8,482 nt of DNA, taken from Rhodospira sp. (GTDB lineage Bacteria > Pseudomonadota > Alphaproteobacteria > Rhodospirillales > Rhodospirillaceae). A program made the translations under genes and the position numbers. Shown here in pieces: positions 4,523 to 8,482 of the stretch (positions within the stretch are counted from its first letter, which is position 1; every line of letters starts with the position of its first letter). The notes under the pieces are model-generated. The model was not told where the DNA came from. It saw only the letters and a list, made by a program, of their open reading frames with translations, and ran no database searches. The stretch spans positions 1 to 8,482 of the forward strand of contig JANQGN010000297.1 of assembly GCA_028277295.1 (NCBI GenBank), read 5' to 3'.

Positions 4523-5770
4523 GTGAAGGTCCTGGTTCTCGGTGCCGGCGTGATCGGTGCCACGACCGCCTTTTTCCTGGCCCGCGAGGGCCACGCCGTG
4601 ACCCTGGTCGATCGCCAGCCCGGCCCCGGGCTGGAGGCCAGCTACGCCAACGGCGGCCAGATCTCGGCCAGCCATGCCGAACCCTGGGCAGGACCCTCGA
4701 CCCCGGCCCGGTTGCTTGCCTGGCTGGGCCGTGACGACGCGCCGTTGCAGGTCCGTTGGGCGCGGTGGGACCCGGCCCTCTGGACCTGGGGCCTGCGCTT
4801 CCTGACCCAGTGTCCGCCCGCCCAACAGGCGCGCAATCTGCGGACCCTGGTGCGGCTGGCCCTGCACAGCCGGGCACGGCTGGCGGCGCTTCGGCGGACA
4901 GTGGACCTGCGCTATGACGCCCTTCAGACGGGCATTCTGCATATCTATCGCCACCGTCGCAGCCTGGAGCAGGCCCGCCGCGCGGGCGAGATGATGACCG
5001 CCGCCGGCCTGGACCGGTATCCGGTCTCGGTCGAGGAGGCCGTGGCCCGCGAACCGGCGCTGCGCGCCGTGGCGCCGTCGCTGGTGGGGGCCTTCTTCAG
5101 CCCGGGTGACGAAAGCGGCGACGCCCATGTCTTCACCAGGCTGATGGCCGAGCACGCGGGCCGCCTGGGGGCGCGGGTGCTGTGCGACACCAGGGTCACC
5201 CACCTGGAGCGGGGCCAGGGACGCGCCCGCGATCGCATCGTGGCCGTGCACACCGACCAGGGCCGACTGGAGGGTGACGCCACGGTCCTCGCGCTTGGCA
5301 GCCTCTCGCCGGTGCTGGCGCGCCCCCTGGGGCTGCGTCTGCCGGTCTACCCGGCCAAGGGCTATTCCCTCACCCTGGAGACCCGGGGCTACGACGGGGC
5401 GCCCTCGGTCAGCATCATCGATGACGAGCACAAGATGGTGTTCTCGCGCCTGGGCGATCGCTTGCGCTGTGCCGGCACCGCCGCCCTGGAGGGCTGGGAC
5501 ACCAGCATGCGTCCGGCACGGGTTGCCCTGACCCTGCGCCATGCCCGGGCCGTGTTTCCCAGGGGGGGGGACTATGACGATCCCCGGCCGTGGTGCGGCC
5601 TGCGTCCGGCCACGCCGGGGGCCGTGCCACTTCTCGGGCGGGCGCCCGGGTTCGACAATCTTCTGCTGAACACCGGTCACGGCACCTTGGGCTGGACGCT
5701 GGCGTGCGGCTCCGCGCAGATCATCGCGGATCTGCTGGCCGGGCGCGCCCCCGCCGTGTCGTTGCCATGA
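4523..5770 (+). CDS. dadA: D-amino acid dehydrogenase, DadA type (FAD-dependent)
   Basis: This 415-residue flavoprotein oxidises D-amino acids (typically D-alanine) to 2-oxo acids and ammonia, passing electrons to the respiratory chain at the inner face of the membrane. The N-terminal FAD-binding fold starts at residue 3: GxGxxG at G7-G12 and acidic D30 at the end of the second strand, followed by the DadA-typical LEASYANGGQIS (37-48). Near the C-terminus, WCGLRPATPGAVPLLG and NTGHGTLGWTLACGS are the conserved FAD- and substrate-contact segments of the DadA/DAO family. Length and both ends match DadA. The start is GTG at 4523 with GGGAG (4512-4516) six nt upstream. It lies 43 nt after csaA. 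No dadX alanine racemase or Lrp-type regulator is present in the window. A run of nine G (5572-5580) lies in the codons for residues R-G-G-D; the frame is intact here. Confidence 0.88.
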   Translation: MKVLVLGAGVIGATTAFFLAREGHAVTLVDRQPGPGLEASYANGGQISASHAEPWAGPSTPARLLAWLGRDDAPLQVRWARWDPALWTWGLRFLTQCPPAQQARNLRTLVRLALHSRARLAALRRTVDLRYDALQTGILHIYRHRRSLEQARRAGEMMTAAGLDRYPVSVEEAVAREPALRAVAPSLVGAFFSPGDESGDAHVFTRLMAEHAGRLGARVLCDTRVTHLERGQGRARDRIVAVHTDQGRLEGDATVLALGSLSPVLARPLGLRLPVYPAKGYSLTLETRGYDGAPSVSIIDDEHKMVFSRLGDRLRCAGTAALEGWDTSMRPARVALTLRHARAVFPRGGDYDDPRPWCGLRPATPGAVPLLGRAPGFDNLLLNTGHGTLGWTLACGSAQIIADLLAGRAPAVSLP

Positions 5771-5825
5771 CCATGGGCGGTCGCCGATCTGCAAGGTGAT
5801 CGCATTTGAACAGCGATGCTTGATC

Positions 5826-5864
5826 TGTCATGGCGAGGAGCGTGAGCTCCGACGCAATCCAGGG
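5826..5864 (+). repeat. Repeat family B, unit 1 (direct orientation)
   Basis: The unit has flanks TGTCATGGCGAG and CGACGCAATCCAGGG around a short palindromic centre, GAGC-GTGA-GCTC. The inverted partner at 5896-5943 has nearly identical flanks but a different palindromic centre. This type of sequence (GTCATTGCGAG...GCAATCC) is familiar as an intergenic palindromic repeat in many GC-rich bacteria (general recollection, not a database result). It starts 55 nt after dadA and may also serve as its terminator. Confidence 0.75.
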
Positions 5865-5882
5865 CACCCGGCACGACCTCCG

Positions 5883-5908
5883 CCCCTGGATTGCGCCCCT
5901 GGATTGCG
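5883..5908 (+). repeat. Perfect 13-nt tandem duplication
   Basis: CCCCTGGATTGCG is present twice head-to-tail without spacer (5883-5895 and 5896-5908). It duplicates the outer flank of repeat B unit 2, so that unit has one complete copy and one extra flank, as expected from slippage or an abortive duplication. Confidence 0.85.
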
Positions 5909-5943
5909 TCGCCCGCGTCTTATGACGCGGGCTCGCAATGACG
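5896..5943 (-). repeat. Repeat family B, unit 2 (inverted orientation)
   Basis: Read on the minus strand it has the flanks CGTCATTGCGAG and CGACGCAATCCAGGGG around CCCGCGTC-ATAA-GACGCGGG, an 8-bp perfect hairpin. Against unit 1 the first flank differs at two positions and the second is identical over 15 nt, while the centres (12 and 20 nt) share no sequence. The pair can form a long stem in DNA or RNA. Confidence 0.75.
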
Positions 5944-6141
5944 TCTTACGGGCATCGTCGCCAATCATGCCGCCTATGACGTCTGGTGCGATGGTCGTTT
6001 GCTCTGGCAGGCCAAACCCTTTCGGTCCATATGCAATCACCCCGCGCCGATCTGGCCGCCCCCTGGCTGGCGGTCCGGGACTGTCCTATATTGACGCGAA
6101 GGATTGACCCCAGGACCCATTTTCACAGGGGATTCACGGCC

Positions 6142-7182
6142 ATGAAGGATCCCTATGCCCTTCTCGGCGTTGGCCGCGAGGCGTCCGCCGAGGACATCAA
6201 GCGTGCCTATCGCAAGCTGGCGCGCACCCTGCACCCGGACGTGAACACCAAGGACCCCCGGGCCGAGGACCGCTTCAAGGACGTGAACGCGGCGTATGAC
6301 CTGCTGTCCGACTCCGACAAACGGGCCCGCTTCGATCGCGGCGAGATCGACGCCAACGGCCAGGAGCGCGGTTTCGGCTTCGGGCGGGGCGGCGCGGGGC
6401 GCCGGGGCGGCGGCTTCGGCTTTGGGTTCGCCGACGGCTGGGGCGGCGCGGGCGCGGGCGCGGACGCCGGGACGGGGCGCGACGCCAACGACGGCGGCGC
6501 CCACTTCCGCTTTGACGACCTGTTCAAGGGCGCCGAGTCCTTTGAGGATATCTTCGCCCGCGCCCAGGCGGCCAAGCGCGCCGCGGGCGCCGCTGGAGGC
6601 GCCGGCCGGGCGCGTCCCGCGCGCGGGGCCGATGCCCAGTACCGGTTGCGCGTCGCCTTCGAGGACGCCGCCCGGGGCGCCACCCGCCGCATCTCGCTGA
6701 CCAACGGCCGAACCGTCAATGTGCGGATCCCGCCGGGCACCGAGACCGGCACAACGCTCCGTCTGCGCGGCCAGGGCAAGCCGGGCCGGCACGGTGGCGA
6801 GGCGGGGGACGCGCTGGTCGAGATCCTGGTGCGCGAGCACCCGGTGTTCCGCCGTCAGGGTGATGACGTCGTCGCCGAGGTGCCGGTGTCGCTGTCCGAG
6901 GCGGTGCTGGGCGCCAAGATCACCGTGCCCACCGTGGACGGCCGGGTCGCTGTCACCGTACCCGAGGGTGCCAACGCCGGCGCCCTCCTGCGGCTGAAGG
7001 GCAGGGGCCTGCCCAGGAAGGACGGTCCGGAGGGCGCGCGGGGCGATCAGCTCGTCCGCCTGCGCATCGTCATCGATGATCCCGAGGACGAGCGGTTGCG
7101 GAGCTTCCTGCGCGGCTGGCGTCCGGCCAAACCCCGCGACATCCGCGCCGGCCTGGAAGACCCCGCGACCCCCGGGGGGTGA
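6142..7182 (+). CDS. DnaJ/CbpA-type J-domain co-chaperone (no zinc finger)
   Basis: This 346-residue Hsp40 should stimulate the ATPase of DnaK and deliver unfolded clients to it in the cytoplasm. The J domain covers residues 4-66, with DPYALLGV at the start and the essential HPD triad at 31-33. A Gly/Phe-rich linker follows (about 77-120, with FGFGRGG and GFGFGF runs), then an acidic/aromatic FDDLFKGAESFEDIF segment (124-138). The two beta-barrel client-binding domains occupy about 166-313, with RIPPGTETGTTLRLRGQG at 195-212. There is no CxxCxGxG zinc-finger region, so it is class B (CbpA/DnaJ2-like) rather than DnaJ proper. The ATG at 6142 has AGGGGA (6127-6132) 9 nt upstream; the longer open frame back to 5986 lacks coding character. 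It stands alone and converges with the gene on its right. Confidence 0.92.
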   Translation: MKDPYALLGVGREASAEDIKRAYRKLARTLHPDVNTKDPRAEDRFKDVNAAYDLLSDSDKRARFDRGEIDANGQERGFGFGRGGAGRRGGGFGFGFADGWGGAGAGADAGTGRDANDGGAHFRFDDLFKGAESFEDIFARAQAAKRAAGAAGGAGRARPARGADAQYRLRVAFEDAARGATRRISLTNGRTVNVRIPPGTETGTTLRLRGQGKPGRHGGEAGDALVEILVREHPVFRRQGDDVVAEVPVSLSEAVLGAKITVPTVDGRVAVTVPEGANAGALLRLKGRGLPRKDGPEGARGDQLVRLRIVIDDPEDERLRSFLRGWRPAKPRDIRAGLEDPATPGG

Positions 7183-7183
7183 G

Positions 7184-7212
7184 CCGGGCGCACGTTTGTC
7201 GCGGGCGCCCGG
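7184..7212. terminator. GC-rich hairpin between convergent genes
   Basis: CCGGGCGC (7184-7191) and GCGCCCGG (7205-7212) form a perfect 8-bp stem with a 13-nt loop, starting one base after the DnaJ-homologue stop and ending 13 nt before the stop of the minus-strand DUF4153 gene. The position fits a shared terminator for convergent transcription. Neither side has a U-tract, so the intrinsic terminator call is tentative. Confidence 0.45.
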
Positions 7213-7225
7213 GGATCCACCCTGC

Positions 7226-8482
7226 TTACTCCGGCATATCCAGCAGCAGGTTGCCGTCGAGCAATGTGAGGCTGCGCGCCTCATCCGTCTCGACCACGGT
7301 CAACCGATCGGCCAACAGCCGCGCCCGCCAGGCGCCGGCCTCGGCGGCGACCTCCAGGCGATCGGGGGCCATCGACAGCGTCTGCTGGACAAACGGGTCT
7401 TCCTGGGACTCCAGGATGGCGGTCACCAGCGGCGCCAGGTCCAGCGCGATCAGCGTCGTTTCGCCGGCCTCCGCCGTGTTCTCGACCAGCGCCAGCGTCT
7501 GTCCGGTGAGGCGCACCATCCGGCCGCCGCCCAGATCCAGCGTGTCGGTGCCTGGCGGCCAGAGGTTGATCGGCAGCACGATGTCATAGCCGCCAGCCGG
7601 CACGCCAAAGCGCGGCGGATCGGCGATCAGGTCCAAGGAGCGCTGGCCGGTGCTGGCCAGGGACAGATCCAGCTTCAGCGCGGCGATGCGATCGTGGGCC
7701 AGGGCGCCCTCGGGTTCGTCGGGGAACAGGTCGCCAATGTAGTCGGTGTAACCACGCGAGTCATAGAAATCGAGGATGCTGATCATGCGCGCCTGGACGT
7801 CCGCCGGGGGTGCGGCGCCTTCCGGGGCCGGCTGGGCGGTGCGGCGCATGGTCACGCCGGGCTCGGTGATCTCCTCCTCGGAGAGTTCCACCTCGACCAC
7901 CATGTCATGGGCGCGCAGCAACTCCAGCAGCTGGATCCGCTGGCTGTTGAGCGATACCGCCGAGGCGCCCCAGGGGCCGCCGCCGACGACCAGAACCAGG
8001 GCGCCCAGGATGCCGGCCAGGCGGGCGGGCGCCACAAGCTGGTTGGGCATCCAGAGCAGGGCCAGCAGCCCCAGCCACCCGGCGATGACACCCAGCAGGA
8101 AACGCGACTCGGTGACCCCATAGGCGTCGATGCGCACCGACAGGGCCCAGGCCAGGGCCGCGATCGGCAGCAGCATGGTGAAGGGGAACAGGCGCCGGAA
8201 CCACGTGGAAACCGGGCGGCCCGCGAAGGCCAGCGGCAGGGCGGCCAAGTGAGTGACCGCGCCGAAGGCCAGGTAGGCGGCGCTGTTCGGCGCGATCATG
8301 CCCGTGGGCATCTCGCCGATCATGACCAGCCGCGCCAGGTACAGATACAGAATGACCATGTAGACGACGGACAACGGGATCAACGCCCAGCCGACCAGGA
8401 TGCTCAGCCAGCGCGGCGGCTTCTCGGGCACCGGCGGGCGCAGCTTGGTGTTCTCCGGCAGGGCCTGGTTGGCCTCGACCAT
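7226..8482 (-). CDS. DUF4153-type membrane protein, C-terminal part (cut by window edge)
   Basis: At least 418 residues are visible. The frame is still open at the right edge, and the methionine exactly at the edge is probably internal, because the usual DUF4153 proteins have several more N-terminal membrane helices. Numbering from the edge, hydrophobic segments lie at about 24-52, 67-88, 98-115, 127-144 and 154-172. The segment IPLSVVYMVILYLYLARLV and the later RRLFPFTMLLPIAALAWALSVRI resemble the conserved C-terminal membrane core of DUF4153 proteins (family of unknown function). After residue 175 comes a soluble region of about 245 residues starting LNSQRIQLLELLRAHDM, with no catalytic motif I recognise; some DUF4153 proteins carry such a tail. 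The TAA stop is at 7226-7228. The family assignment is from memory of its sequence pattern and is moderately sure. Confidence 0.65.
   Translation of the reverse strand: MVEANQALPENTKLRPPVPEKPPRWLSILVGWALIPLSVVYMVILYLYLARLVMIGEMPTGMIAPNSAAYLAFGAVTHLAALPLAFAGRPVSTWFRRLFPFTMLLPIAALAWALSVRIDAYGVTESRFLLGVIAGWLGLLALLWMPNQLVAPARLAGILGALVLVVGGGPWGASAVSLNSQRIQLLELLRAHDMVVEVELSEEEITEPGVTMRRTAQPAPEGAAPPADVQARMISILDFYDSRGYTDYIGDLFPDEPEGALAHDRIAALKLDLSLASTGQRSLDLIADPPRFGVPAGGYDIVLPINLWPPGTDTLDLGGGRMVRLTGQTLALVENTAEAGETTLIALDLAPLVTAILESQEDPFVQQTLSMAPDRLEVAAEAGAWRARLLADRLTVVETDEARSLTLLDGNLLLDMPE

Larger units (their letters stand above)
5771..6141. other. Intergenic gap with repeat family B, no gene seen
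   Basis: The 371 nt between dadA and the DnaJ homologue contain the inverted repeat pair at 5826-5943 and, after it, about 200 nt of single-copy sequence. No start codon here has both a ribosome binding site and coding-like composition. TATATT at 6087-6092 is a possible -10 element for the downstream gene, but no fitting -35 element is found. Confidence 0.55.

Noticed and set aside
3370..4563. Long minus-strand open frame (397 codons) across the unknown gene, repeat A and csaA
   Set aside because: It is antisense to well supported genes and to a non-coding repeat, and reads as low-complexity H/G/A/R-rich sequence typical of high-GC shadow frames.
4349..5794. Minus-strand open frame of 481 codons opposite dadA
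   Set aside because: It mirrors dadA codons, has no ribosome binding site, and its composition is typical of antisense shadow frames at this GC content.
5942..6091. Start-less plus-strand frame containing AAYDVWCDGRLLWQAKPF
   Set aside because: It looks faintly protein-like over about 25 residues but has no start codon or ribosome binding site and ends soon after; too short to call even a gene remnant.
6090..6128. RpoH (sigma32)-like heat-shock promoter before the DnaJ homologue (TTGACG, CCCCAG / CCCATTT)
   Set aside because: The spacings between the candidate boxes are outside the usual 13-15 nt, so I do not claim it.
6037..7284. Minus-strand open frame of 415 codons opposite the DnaJ homologue
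   Set aside because: It is an antisense shadow of a clear J-domain protein gene and also overlaps the end of the DUF4153 gene on the same strand.

Overview
The window is GC-rich DNA (third codon positions overwhelmingly G or C) from a Gram-negative bacterium. Gene content (octaheme cytochrome with b-type cytochrome, CsaA, DadA, a zinc-finger-less DnaJ homologue, a DUF4153 membrane protein) and the style of the intergenic repeats fit an alphaproteobacterium, possibly Rhodospirillales; the taxonomic call is inference.

Layout from left to right. Positions 1-475 hold no intact gene: an inverted pair of 35-nt repeat units, a decayed C-terminal remnant possibly of a periplasmic substrate-binding protein, and a perfect 24-nt palindrome. 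Positions 476-2784 (minus strand) form a two-gene respiratory operon: an exported octaheme c-type cytochrome of the octaheme tetrathionate reductase (OTR) family, here with a C-terminal membrane anchor, followed 23 nt later by a four-helix cytochrome b561-type subunit. Together they look like a quinone-linked periplasmic reductase. A 642-nt divergent intergenic region (2785-3426) is rich in structure: a spaced 12-nt direct repeat with an inverted half-site, several hairpins, an orphan leftward intrinsic terminator, and a 7+7 palindrome directly before the ribosome binding site of an unrecognised 164-residue protein (3427-3921, plus strand).

Positions 3922-5770 carry a second copy of the long repeat, a reasonable sigma70-type promoter, csaA (tRNA-binding OB-fold protein) and dadA-like D-amino acid dehydrogenase, probably co-transcribed; dadA contains a nine-G homopolymer. 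The 371-nt gap 5771-6141 holds a second repeat family arranged as an inverted pair. Then comes a DnaJ/CbpA-type co-chaperone (6142-7182, plus), a GC-rich hairpin between convergent genes, and the C-terminal part of a DUF4153-type membrane protein (7226-8482, minus) that runs off the right edge.

The most interesting items are the membrane-anchored OTR-like enzyme with its own cytochrome b, the unassigned regulatory/RNA structure in the divergent region beside the unknown 164-residue protein, and two repeat families sharing one design (conserved flanks around a variable, usually palindromic centre, found in inverted pairs). I did not find CRISPR arrays, tRNA/rRNA genes, transposases or phage genes.
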